Of a stretch of 9,693 nucleotides of DNA, positions 1 through 9,693 are shown one piece after another (positions within the stretch are counted from its first letter, which is position 1; each line of letters begins with the position of its first letter). Origin of the DNA: an uncultured Streptomyces sp. (GTDB lineage Bacteria > Actinomycetota > Actinomycetes > Streptomycetales > Streptomycetaceae). The position numbers and the translations under genes are program-made. The DNA is taken from the NCBI GenBank assembly GCA_946480485.1, contig CAMLJW010000180.1, forward strand, positions 1 to 9,693, given 5' to 3'. The notes beneath the pieces were generated by a model. The model was not told the origin of the DNA and ran no database searches. It saw nothing but the letters and a program-made list of their open reading frames with translations.

Positions 1-20
1 TCGCCCGACTGGACAACGCT

Positions 21-62
21 TTGGTCGTCGTTCTCCTCGTCTTGGTCGTCGTTCTACTCGTC
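21..62. repeat. Two tandem 21-bp repeats across the DUF3566 stop codon
   Basis: Bases 21-41 and 42-62 are identical at 20 of 21 positions. The single difference (C35 versus A56) makes the minus-strand codon GAG in the first copy and TAG in the second, and that TAG (54-56) is the stop of the DUF3566 gene. Read in the same frame, each unit encodes Asp-Glu-(Glu or stop)-Asn-Asp-Asp-Gln. Confidence 0.85.
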
Positions 63-758
63 CTCCGCGAGCGTCAGCTCAATGCCGCCCACGAAGCCCG
101 CCGAGAGGTTGTAGATGAACGCGCCAAGGGTGGCGAGCGCGGTGGCGAGTACGACGTCGATGACCGCGATGATCGAGGTGAAGATGAGCACACGGGGCAG
201 CGACAGGAAGGACTGCAGGTCGAAGCCGTTGGACTCGTTCGAACCCGTGGCCTCGGAGATCGTGCCGCCCACCGTGGAGAAGACGCCCATGGCGTCCATG
301 ACCATCCACAGCACCGCGGCCGCAACGATCGTGCAGATGCCGAGCGCGATGGAGAGCAGGAAGCTGACCTTCATCACGGACCAGGGGTCGGCCTTGGCCA
401 CGCGCAGGCGCGCCTTGCGCGTACGAGGCACAGTCCGGGCCCCGGTACGCGGTCGGCGAACGGCGCCGACCGCAGCACCGGGAGGCGGCGACTGCTGTGG
501 CTGATATGCCCGCGGCGGGTGGTAAGGCTGAGCGGGCTGGGGCTGCCGCTCTCGTGGCAGCGGCGAGCTGGGAGCCGGAGGCACGGGCGAGCCTGCGGCC
601 GCATCCGCCGCATGCTGCGGCGCCTGCGGGCCTCGGGTGTCCGTCACAGTTCCCCCTTGGGATCCATGAGACTCATGGGAGTCCGTCGCTTCCGCGGCGG
701 GGCCACGGCCGCCGTCCGATTCCGTACCGGTCGATCCGGCGCCGGTGGCTCCGCTCAC
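54..758 (-). CDS. DUF3566 family two-helix membrane protein
   Basis: The 234-residue product has a long low-complexity N-terminal part (1 to about 105) rich in Gly, Ser, Pro, Gln and Ala. A basic stretch follows (101-122, RRPRTGARTVPRTRKARLR). The conserved DUF3566 domain comes next: PWSVMKVSFLLSIALG leads into membrane helix 1 (about 131-154), then a 35-residue loop, helix 2 (about 189-214) and a short acidic end AEDE. Positive charges before helix 1 predict a cytoplasmic N-terminus. The family is found downstream of gyrA across actinobacteria (Rv0007 in M. tuberculosis); its function is not established to my knowledge. The GTG at 758 is chosen because it lies 19 bp after the gyrA stop with GAGGAG 10 nt upstream; the frame is open further upstream but only inside gyrA. 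Its stop lies in a 21-bp tandem repeat. Confidence 0.9.
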   Translation of the reverse strand: MSGATGAGSTGTESDGGRGPAAEATDSHESHGSQGGTVTDTRGPQAPQHAADAAAGSPVPPAPSSPLPRERQPQPAQPYHPPRAYQPQQSPPPGAAVGAVRRPRTGARTVPRTRKARLRVAKADPWSVMKVSFLLSIALGICTIVAAAVLWMVMDAMGVFSTVGGTISEATGSNESNGFDLQSFLSLPRVLIFTSIIAVIDVVLATALATLGAFIYNLSAGFVGGIELTLAEDE

Positions 759-777
759 GAATGACTCACTCCTCGCG

Positions 778-3366
<2,589 letters not shown>

Positions 3367-3408
3367 TGCTGGTGAAGATCCTTTCTGATGCGGTCAGCGG
3401 AGACCGAC

Positions 3409-5547
<2,139 letters not shown>

Positions 5548-5566
5548 TCAGCGTTGCTCGGTGTGT

Positions 5567-5578
5567 CCCACAAGTGGG
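5567..5578. repeat. Short hyphenated palindrome CCCAC-AA-GTGGG upstream of gyrB
   Basis: Two perfect 5-bp arms flank a 2-nt centre. It lies about 16 bp downstream of the candidate gyrB -10 box, a place where a repressor operator or early leader structure could act. No regulator is recognised from the motif. Confidence 0.3.
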
Positions 5579-5593
5579 GCGGGATTAGCTTCC

Positions 5594-5606
5594 AGTCTAC
5601 CGGTAG
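5594..5606 (-). promoter_or_regulatory. Candidate gyrB promoter -10 (TAGACT) overlapping palindrome CTACCGGTAG
   Basis: On the minus strand TAGACT (5599 down to 5594) fits the TANNNT -10 consensus of Streptomyces housekeeping promoters. It overlaps the perfect 10-bp palindrome CTACCGGTAG (5597-5606). The 16-19 bp upstream region has no recognisable -35. If used, transcription would begin near 5586 and give a leader of about 135 nt. Gyrase promoters are often supercoiling-sensitive, but nothing here proves it. Confidence 0.35.
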
Positions 5607-5754
5607 CGCCGACAGTGATGGGGGTTTGCCGGTACCTGAGTCCGCATGTGCCGCCCTGAACCGGTCTCGGCCGACTCCCCATACGTCGACCCGGCCTCCA
5701 AGAGGCTCACAGCGGCACTCAGCGCCTCGAGGTGTCAACCCCCCGCTCTCCGAC

Positions 5755-5774
5755 GCCGGACCGCCCGGTCCGGC
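5755..5774 (-). terminator. Terminator-like hairpin abutting the dciA stop codon
   Basis: GCCGGACC (5755-5762) and GGTCCGGC (5767-5774) pair perfectly: an 8-bp stem with a 4-nt GGGC loop on the transcript. The stem begins at the base right after the TGA (5775-5777). No U-tract follows. Position and strength suggest it ends the recF-dciA transcript and separates it from gyrBA. Confidence 0.65.
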
Positions 5775-6317
5775 TCATCCGTAGGTGTCGCCGGGACCCC
5801 TGCTGCCGGGCGCGCGCAAGGGGCCGAAGCTACGGGCGGGGCCCCCTGGGCCGTACACCTTGATCAGCCGTACCGTGCCGTGCCCGAGGTCCTCGTTCAG
5901 GCGGGCCACCAACTGCGGGGCGAAAAGACGCAGGTTCGTCGCCCAGACCGTGGAGTCACAGCGCACTGTGAGGATCCGCTCGTCCTCGTCGTACTTCTCC
6001 GGTGCACAGTGCTTGGCCAGGTCGTCGCCGACGATCTCCGGCCAGCGGCCCATCACCCCGCCGACCGCGGCAGGAGTCTCCCAGCCACGCTCGGTGAGCA
6101 GCCGGTTGATGGCGGCGCCGAGCGCCATCGGGTCACGCGCATCGGAACGTGCGCCGGAGCGCAAGCCACCGCGCCGCGCCTGCTTCTTCTGCAGCGCAGC
6201 GTCCCCCCGCGCGCGTGCCTGCTCTTTCGCCGCGCGCAGGGCCAAGCGCGCGAGGTCGACGCCGGACGGTTCGGGAGCCTTGGCTACTTCTTGGGATTCT
6301 GGTGTGTTTTCCGTCAC
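5775..6317 (-). CDS. dciA: DUF721/DciA-family protein (probable replicative-helicase accessory)
   Basis: The 180-residue product has a basic, alanine-rich N-terminal part (about 20-60, with [16 protein letters not shown]). A DUF721 core follows (about 65-155), marked by [10 protein letters not shown] (70-79), [15 protein letters not shown] (90-104), [15 protein letters not shown] (116-130) and the Leu/Arg-rich helix [15 protein letters not shown]. The tail is rich in Gly, Pro and Arg. The family is established as DciA, the ancestral loader or partner of replicative helicase DnaB in bacteria lacking DnaC/DnaI; mycobacterial Rv0004, in the same recF-gyrB position, is a member. The role here is inferred from family and position. 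The GTG start overlaps the recF stop as GTGA, with a GTGGAG ribosome site 5 nt upstream. A perfect hairpin touches its stop codon, suggesting it ends the upstream operon. Confidence 0.9.
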   Translation of the reverse strand: MTENTPESQEVAKAPEPSGVDLARLALRAAKEQARARGDAALQKKQARRGGLRSGARSDARDPMALGAAINRLLTERGWETPAAVGGVMGRWPEIVGDDLAKHCAPEKYDEDERILTVRCDSTVWATNLRLFAPQLVARLNEDLGHGTVRLIKVYGPGGPARSFGPLRAPGSRGPGDTYG

Positions 6318-7438
6318 ACGCGCTCCACCGTGCCCTCCGACACGACGTACCGCGTTCCCGTGAGTACGTCCGGTACGTCGTCGTCGACCGCCGCGGTCAC
6401 CAGGACCTGCTCCCCCGGAGCGACCAGCTCGGCGAGGCGCTCACGGCGCCGGGTGTCCAGCTCCGCGAAAACGTCGTCGAGGACCAGCACCGGTTCGTTG
6501 CCCTCGGCCCGCAGGATGTCGTACGAGGCCAGACGCAGCGCCAGCGCATACGACCAGGACTCGCCGTGTGACGCATATCCCTTCGCGGGCATCTCGCCAA
6601 GTTTGAGCAGCAACTCGTCCCTGTGCGGGCCGACCAGGGTCACGCCCCGCTCGACCTCCTGCTTACGGGCGTCCCCCAGGGCGGCCATCAGCTGTTCGTA
6701 CAGGTCCTCGCGCACGTGGCCGACGATTTCGGGCGAGGAGGGCCGGTACTCCAGCGCCACGGGGCCGCCGCCGGGCGCCAGCTGCTCGTACGCCTTGTCG
6801 GCCAGCGGCTGGAGCGTTGCCGTCAGATCGAGCCGCTGAGCCAGCACCTCGGCGCCCACCCGCGCGAGGTGCTGATCCCACACGTCGAGCGTGGACAGGT
6901 CCATGGAGCGGCCGCCGTGGCGGCGGGCGAACGCGGCCGATTTGAGGAGTGTGTTGCGCTGCTTGAGCACGCGCTCGTAGTCGGAGCGCACGCCTGCCAT
7001 GCGCGGGGCGCGCGCGGTGATCAGCTCGTCGAGGTAGCGCCGGCGTTCCCCGGGATCGCCCTTCACCAGCGCGAGATCCTCGGGAGCGAACAGTACGGTC
7101 CGCACGATGCCGAGCACGTCACGAGGTTTGACTGGCGACGACCTGTTGATACGGGCACGATTGGCCTTGCCGGGGTTCAGCTCCAGCTCGACGAGTTGCC
7201 GGCGCTCGCCCTGCCGGACCTGCGCCCGGATGATCGCGCGGTCGGCGCCCACGCGGACGAGGGGCGCGTCGGAGGAGACCCGGTGGCTGCCGAGCGTCGC
7301 CAGATAGCCGACCGCCTCGACGAGGTTCGTCTTGCCCTGCCCGTTGGGTCCCACGAACGCCGTGACGCCCGGATCGAGCGGGACCTCTACCCGGGCGTAC
7401 GAGCGGAAGTCGGCCAGCGACAGATGCGTGACGTGCAT
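6314..7438 (-). CDS. recF: DNA replication and repair protein RecF
   Basis: RecF is an SMC/ABC-like ATPase that helps load RecA at single-strand gaps and stalled forks with RecO and RecR. The 374-residue length fits the family. Visible motifs are Walker [10 protein letters not shown] (30-38), the ABC signature region [15 protein letters not shown] (290-304), and Walker [13 protein letters not shown] (317-328). The signature reads SHGE rather than the more common S-x-GQ/GE-Q form; this variant is, as I recall, normal in actinobacteria. The ATG at 7438 is chosen because [14 protein letters not shown] is the conserved family N-terminus. The frame stays open to a TTG 22 codons upstream, but those residues do not look like RecF. 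A GGGGGAGG ribosome site lies 13 nt upstream, slightly far. The stop overlaps the GTG of the next gene by four bases, so the two are probably translationally coupled. Confidence 0.97.
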   Translation of the reverse strand: MHVTHLSLADFRSYARVEVPLDPGVTAFVGPNGQGKTNLVEAVGYLATLGSHRVSSDAPLVRVGADRAIIRAQVRQGERRQLVELELNPGKANRARINRSSPVKPRDVLGIVRTVLFAPEDLALVKGDPGERRRYLDELITARAPRMAGVRSDYERVLKQRNTLLKSAAFARRHGGRSMDLSTLDVWDQHLARVGAEVLAQRLDLTATLQPLADKAYEQLAPGGGPVALEYRPSSPEIVGHVREDLYEQLMAALGDARKQEVERGVTLVGPHRDELLLKLGEMPAKGYASHGESWSYALALRLASYDILRAEGNEPVLVLDDVFAELDTRRRERLAELVAPGEQVLVTAAVDDDVPDVLTGTRYVVSEGTVERV

Positions 7439-7479
7439 GGTCGTTCGCCGACCTCCCCCAACGTGGTGCTTCCGGTTGT

Positions 7480-7509
7480 CCGGCTTGTCCTCTGCTGTGG
7501 ACAAGCCGG
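7480..7509 (-). promoter_or_regulatory. Perfect 11-bp inverted repeat between gnd and recF
   Basis: CCGGCTTGTCC (7480-7490) and GGACAAGCCGG (7499-7509) are perfect inverted arms around an 8-nt spacer. In RNA this gives a strong hairpin with an 8-nt loop, ending 41 nt before the recF start. A near-copy of the left arm, CCGGTTGTCC, immediately overlaps it at 7472-7481. The right arm contains most of a consensus DnaA box. It could be a second terminator for gnd, an operator for recF, or both. Confidence 0.5.
7496..7504 (-). promoter_or_regulatory. DnaA box (perfect Streptomyces consensus TTGTCCACA)
   Basis: The minus strand reads TTGTCCACA, the high-GC Streptomyces DnaA-box consensus, with no mismatch. 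It lies outside oriC, in the recF upstream region about 2.2 kb from the window edge where oriC is expected. A weaker match, TGATCCACA, overlaps the gnd stop at 7540-7548. Two further TTGTCC cores in the opposite orientation, without the ACA end, lie at 7476-7481 and 7485-7490. DnaA binding is inferred, not shown. Confidence 0.55.
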
Positions 7510-7513
7510 CTCA

Positions 7514-7534
7514 CCCGGGTACGCAGAACCCGGG
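7514..7534 (-). terminator. Hairpin just after gnd, candidate terminator
   Basis: CCCGGGT (7514-7520) and ACCCGGG (7528-7534) pair perfectly, giving a 7-bp GC-rich stem with a 7-nt loop, 11 nt past the gnd stop codon on the transcribed strand. There is no U-tract, which is common for Streptomyces terminators. A second, longer hairpin follows at once, so the two may act as a tandem terminator. Confidence 0.5.
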
Positions 7535-7545
7535 CTGTGTGTGGA

Positions 7546-8421
7546 TCACTTCTTCTCGACCGCGTGGCCGCCAAACTGGTTCCGCAGCGCCGCGACCATC
7601 TTCATCTGCGGCGAATCCTCCTGCCGGGACGCGAACCGCGCGAAGAGCGACGCGGTGATCGCCGGCAGCGGCACCGCGTTGTCGACGGCGGCTTCCACAG
7701 TCCACCGGCCCTCGCCGGAGTCCTGTGCATAACCCTTGAGCTGCTCCAGGTGCTCGTCCTCGTCGAGGGCGTTGACGGCCAGGTCGAGCAGCCAGGAGCG
7801 TATGACCGTACCCTCCTGCCAGGAGCGGAAGACCTCGCGCACGTCTGTGACGGAGTCGACGGCCTCCAGCAGCTCCCAGCCCTCGGCGTAGGCCTGCATC
7901 ATCGCGTACTCGATGCCGTTGTGGACCATCTTCGAGAAGTGCCCGGCACCGACCTTGCCCGCGTGCACGGCGCCGAGGTCGCCCTGGGGCTTGAGCGCGT
8001 CGAAGACGGGCTGCACCCGGGCGATGTTCTCGGCATCGCCGCCGTACATCAGCGCATAGCCGTTCTGCAGGCCCCAGACGCCGCCCGAGACACCGCAGTC
8101 GACGAAGCCGATGCCTTTGGCCGCAAGCTCCTCGGCGTGCTTCTCGTCGTCGGTCCAGCGCGAATTACCGCCGTCCACGACAACGTCTCCGGGCTCAAGG
8201 AGATCGGCGAGCTCGTCGACGGTGGACTGGGTCGCCGTCCCGGCCGGGACCATCACCCACACCACGCGCGGAGCCTTGAGTTTGCCCACAAGCTCTTCGA
8301 GGCTGTGGACATCGGCGAGGTCCGGGTTGCGGTCGTATCCGACGACGGTGTGGCCTGCGCGGCGGATGCGCTCGCGCATGTTGCCGCCCATTTTGCCGAG
8401 ACCGACGAGACCGAGCTCCAT
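7546..8421 (-). CDS. gnd: 6-phosphogluconate dehydrogenase, short (about 300-residue) form
   Basis: The enzyme oxidatively decarboxylates 6-phosphogluconate to ribulose 5-phosphate in the cytoplasmic pentose phosphate pathway. Of 291 residues, the N-terminal Rossmann fold carries GLVGLGKMGGN (4-14). The substrate motifs are GGNS (84-87), DCGVSGG (108-114) and SKMVHNGIEY (163-172), with catalytic Lys164 and Glu171 in the family positions plus His167 and Asn168. The protein lacks the long helical C-terminal half of the 468-residue E. coli enzyme, so it belongs to the short class. The second strand ends GYDRNP with Asp30 where NADP-specific enzymes have an NRT/NRS motif, which suggests NAD preference (inference). 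The ATG start has an AAGGA site 8 nt upstream. It sits between dnaN and recF, as in Streptomyces; Streptomyces generally carries further gnd paralogues, so this may not be the main pathway enzyme. Confidence 0.93.
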   Translation of the reverse strand: MELGLVGLGKMGGNMRERIRRAGHTVVGYDRNPDLADVHSLEELVGKLKAPRVVWVMVPAGTATQSTVDELADLLEPGDVVVDGGNSRWTDDEKHAEELAAKGIGFVDCGVSGGVWGLQNGYALMYGGDAENIARVQPVFDALKPQGDLGAVHAGKVGAGHFSKMVHNGIEYAMMQAYAEGWELLEAVDSVTDVREVFRSWQEGTVIRSWLLDLAVNALDEDEHLEQLKGYAQDSGEGRWTVEAAVDNAVPLPAITASLFARFASRQEDSPQMKMVAALRNQFGGHAVEKK

Positions 8422-8469
8422 CAGGTGGTTCCTTCACTGACGACGTGACGTGAGGGCACTTTCGTACCT

Positions 8470-8493
8470 GCGTCCGAGCCTAGACCCGGACGC
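8470..8493 (-). promoter_or_regulatory. Candidate gnd promoter -10 box inside a 7-bp inverted repeat
   Basis: GCGTCCG (8470-8476) and CGGACGC (8487-8493) form perfect 7-bp inverted arms around a 10-nt centre. On the minus strand the centre contains TAGGCT (8482 down to 8477), which fits the TAGRNT-like -10 box of Streptomyces housekeeping promoters. No good -35 lies 16-19 bp upstream. The element is about 56 bp upstream of the gnd start. It could be a promoter with an overlapping operator, or simply a terminator hairpin for dnaN; the sequence alone does not decide. Confidence 0.3.
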
Positions 8494-8507
8494 TGTCGCG
8501 CATCTGT

Positions 8508-8533
8508 GGGCATAGCCGCTCAAACGCATGCCC
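8508..8533. repeat. 6-bp inverted repeat in the dnaN-gnd spacer
   Basis: GGGCAT (8508-8513) and ATGCCC (8528-8533) are perfect inverted arms separated by 14 nt. They lie 30 bp past the dnaN stop, between the hairpin at that stop and the larger repeat nearer gnd. They could form part of a weak terminator for dnaN. Arms this short also occur by chance in GC-rich DNA. Confidence 0.25.
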
Positions 8534-8560
8534 TACTTGCGGGCTCTCGCCAGCCACACC

Positions 8561-8575
8561 GCTCAGCCGCTGAGC
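8561..8575 (-). terminator. Small inverted repeat straddling the dnaN stop codon
   Basis: GCTCAG (8561-8566) and CTGAGC (8570-8575) pair perfectly around a 3-nt loop. The dnaN stop (8563-8565) lies inside one arm. The stem is short and no U-tract follows, so it may be a weak terminator, an RNA 3'-end stabiliser or chance. Confidence 0.25.
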
Positions 8576-9693
8576 CGCACCGGCATGATCAGGTACTTGT
8601 AGGCCTCATCCGCTTCCGCGTCCACAGCGGGCTTGCCACTGAGGAGCGCCGGCTTGGTGGACGTCGTAAAGGAGAGCTGGGACACCGGGGAATCAATGGC
8701 GCTCAGGCCGTCGAGCAGGAACGTCGGGTTGAAGGCGATCGAGATGTCGCCGCCCTCCAGCTGGGCGTCGACTCTTTCCACAGCCTGTGCGTCGTCGCTG
8801 GAACCGGCCTCCAGGATCAGCACGCCCTGCTCGAAGCTGAGCCGCACCGGGGTGTTCCGCTCGGCGACCAGGGCCACTCGCTTGACCGCTTCCACGAAGG
8901 GGGCCGTCTCGATGACGGCCACAGAGTTGAACTCCGTCGGAAACAGCGTGCGGTACTTCGGGAGGTCGCCTTCCAGCAGCCGCGTGGTCGTACGCCGCCC
9001 CGCACCCTCGAAACCGATCAGGCCCTCGCCCGCACCCGAACCGGACAGCGCCAGGATGACGCTGTCGCCGCTCGTGAGCGCCTTGGCGGTGTCCAGGAGT
9101 GTCTTGGCGGGCACCAGGGCGACCGCGGACGCCTCTGGGTTCTCCGGCTTCCACAGGAACTCTCGGACCGCGAAGCGGTAGCGGTCGGTGGAGGCCAGCG
9201 TGACCGTGTCGCCCTCGATCTCAATGCGTACACCCGTGAGGACGGGCAGCGTGTCGTCACGACCGGCGGCGATGGCCACCTGAGCGGCGGCGGAGGCGAA
9301 GACCTCGCCGGGGACGGTGCCCGTCGCCGACGGCATCTGCGGCAGCGCCGGGTACTCCTCCACGGGAAGGGTGTGCAGTGTGAAGCGCGAGGAGCCGCAG
9401 ACCACCGTCGCCCGTACGCCGTCTGTGGAAATCTCCACCGGCCGGTTGGGAAGGGCACGGCAGATGTCGGCGAGCAGGCGGCCGGAGACGAGCACCGTGC
9501 CTTCCTCGTCGATCTCGGCGTCCACGGAGATGCGTGCCGAGACCTCGTAGTCGAAGCTCGAGAGGCTCAGCGCGCCCTCGCCGGCCTTCAGCAGAAGGCC
9601 GGCGAGCACAGGCGCCGGTGGACGGGCCGGGAGGCTGCGTGCCGCCCAGGCCACTGCCTCCGCGAGTACGTCGCGTTCCACCCGGATCTTCAC
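8563..9693 (-). CDS. dnaN: DNA polymerase III beta subunit (sliding clamp)
   Basis: The 376-residue product is the ring-shaped clamp that tethers the replicative polymerase and other partners to DNA in the cytoplasm. The length fits the family (about 365-400 residues), made of three similar clamp domains of roughly 120 residues each. Seen here are the opening MKIRVERDVLAEAV, the conserved TDRYRF (169-174) lining the partner-binding cleft, the NPTFLLDGL stretch (322-330) in the third domain, and the terminal YLIMPVRLSG, where MPVRL (370-374) matches the E. coli ending MPMRL. The start is GTG at the last three bases of the window, so the ribosome site lies outside it. The gene is complete. In Streptomyces it lies directly next to oriC and dnaA, expected just right of the window. 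A small 6-bp-stem hairpin straddles the stop, and gnd follows after 141 bp. Confidence 0.98.
   Translation of the reverse strand: MKIRVERDVLAEAVAWAARSLPARPPAPVLAGLLLKAGEGALSLSSFDYEVSARISVDAEIDEEGTVLVSGRLLADICRALPNRPVEISTDGVRATVVCGSSRFTLHTLPVEEYPALPQMPSATGTVPGEVFASAAAQVAIAAGRDDTLPVLTGVRIEIEGDTVTLASTDRYRFAVREFLWKPENPEASAVALVPAKTLLDTAKALTSGDSVILALSGSGAGEGLIGFEGAGRRTTTRLLEGDLPKYRTLFPTEFNSVAVIETAPFVEAVKRVALVAERNTPVRLSFEQGVLILEAGSSDDAQAVERVDAQLEGGDISIAFNPTFLLDGLSAIDSPVSQLSFTTSTKPALLSGKPAVDAEADEAYKYLIMPVRLSG

Noticed and set aside
302..310. CCATCCACA as a degenerate DnaA box
   Set aside because: It lies inside the coding sequence of a membrane helix, fits only a degenerate consensus, and such matches are expected by chance in several kilobases.
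5733..5738. Perfect TTGACA on the minus strand as a gyrB -35 box
   Set aside because: No acceptable -10 hexamer occurs 16-19 bp downstream, so the match is probably chance.
7439..7504. Upstream TTG start for recF adding 22 residues
   Set aside because: The extra residues do not resemble the RecF N-terminus and would begin inside the DnaA box and hairpin; [14 protein letters not shown] fits the family start.

Overview
This window is ordinary high-GC actinobacterial chromosome, almost certainly Streptomyces or a very close relative. All six genes read on the minus strand. The order, read right to left, is dnaN, a short 6-phosphogluconate dehydrogenase (gnd), recF, a DUF721/DciA-family gene, gyrB, gyrA and a DUF3566 membrane-protein gene. 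A gnd-type gene between dnaN and recF is the arrangement I recall from Streptomyces chromosomes such as S. coelicolor. GTG starts (dnaN, dciA, gyrB, DUF3566), strong third-position GC bias and protein sequences very close to remembered Streptomyces GyrB and RecF agree with this. The strand was oriented so that the origin side lies at the right-hand end. The last three bases of the window are the dnaN GTG start, so oriC (the dnaA-dnaN spacer in Streptomyces) is expected just beyond it.

Layout. 8563-9693: dnaN, the sliding clamp. 8422-8562: 141-bp spacer with several small inverted repeats and a candidate -10 box. 7546-8421: gnd. 7439-7545: 107-bp spacer with two perfect hairpins and a perfect 9-mer DnaA box embedded in the second. 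6314-7438: recF, whose stop overlaps the start of dciA as GTGA. 5775-6317: dciA, followed directly by an 8-bp-stem hairpin abutting the stop codon. 5452-5774: 323-bp spacer that carries this terminator-like hairpin, a candidate gyrB promoter, small palindromes and a two-tier hairpin in the gyrB leader. 3409-5451: gyrB. 778-3366: gyrA, 42 bp after gyrB. 54-758: DUF3566 gene, 19 bp after gyrA. 1-53: 3' flank with a 21-bp tandem repeat that includes the DUF3566 stop codon.

Functionally this is a replication, repair and topology cluster. DnaN is the polymerase clamp, RecF acts at gaps and stalled forks, DciA-family proteins act with the DnaB helicase, and GyrB plus GyrA form DNA gyrase. The gnd enzyme is a metabolic insertion in the cluster. 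The DUF3566 protein is a small two-helix membrane protein that travels with gyrA in actinobacteria; its role is not known to me. The hairpins suggest at least three transcription units: dnaN/gnd, recF-dciA, and gyrB-gyrA-DUF3566.

I found no mobile element, CRISPR array, tRNA, toxin-antitoxin pair or plausible undescribed defence or biosynthetic system. The observations worth following are small: non-coding structures in the spacers and the repeat at the DUF3566 stop codon.
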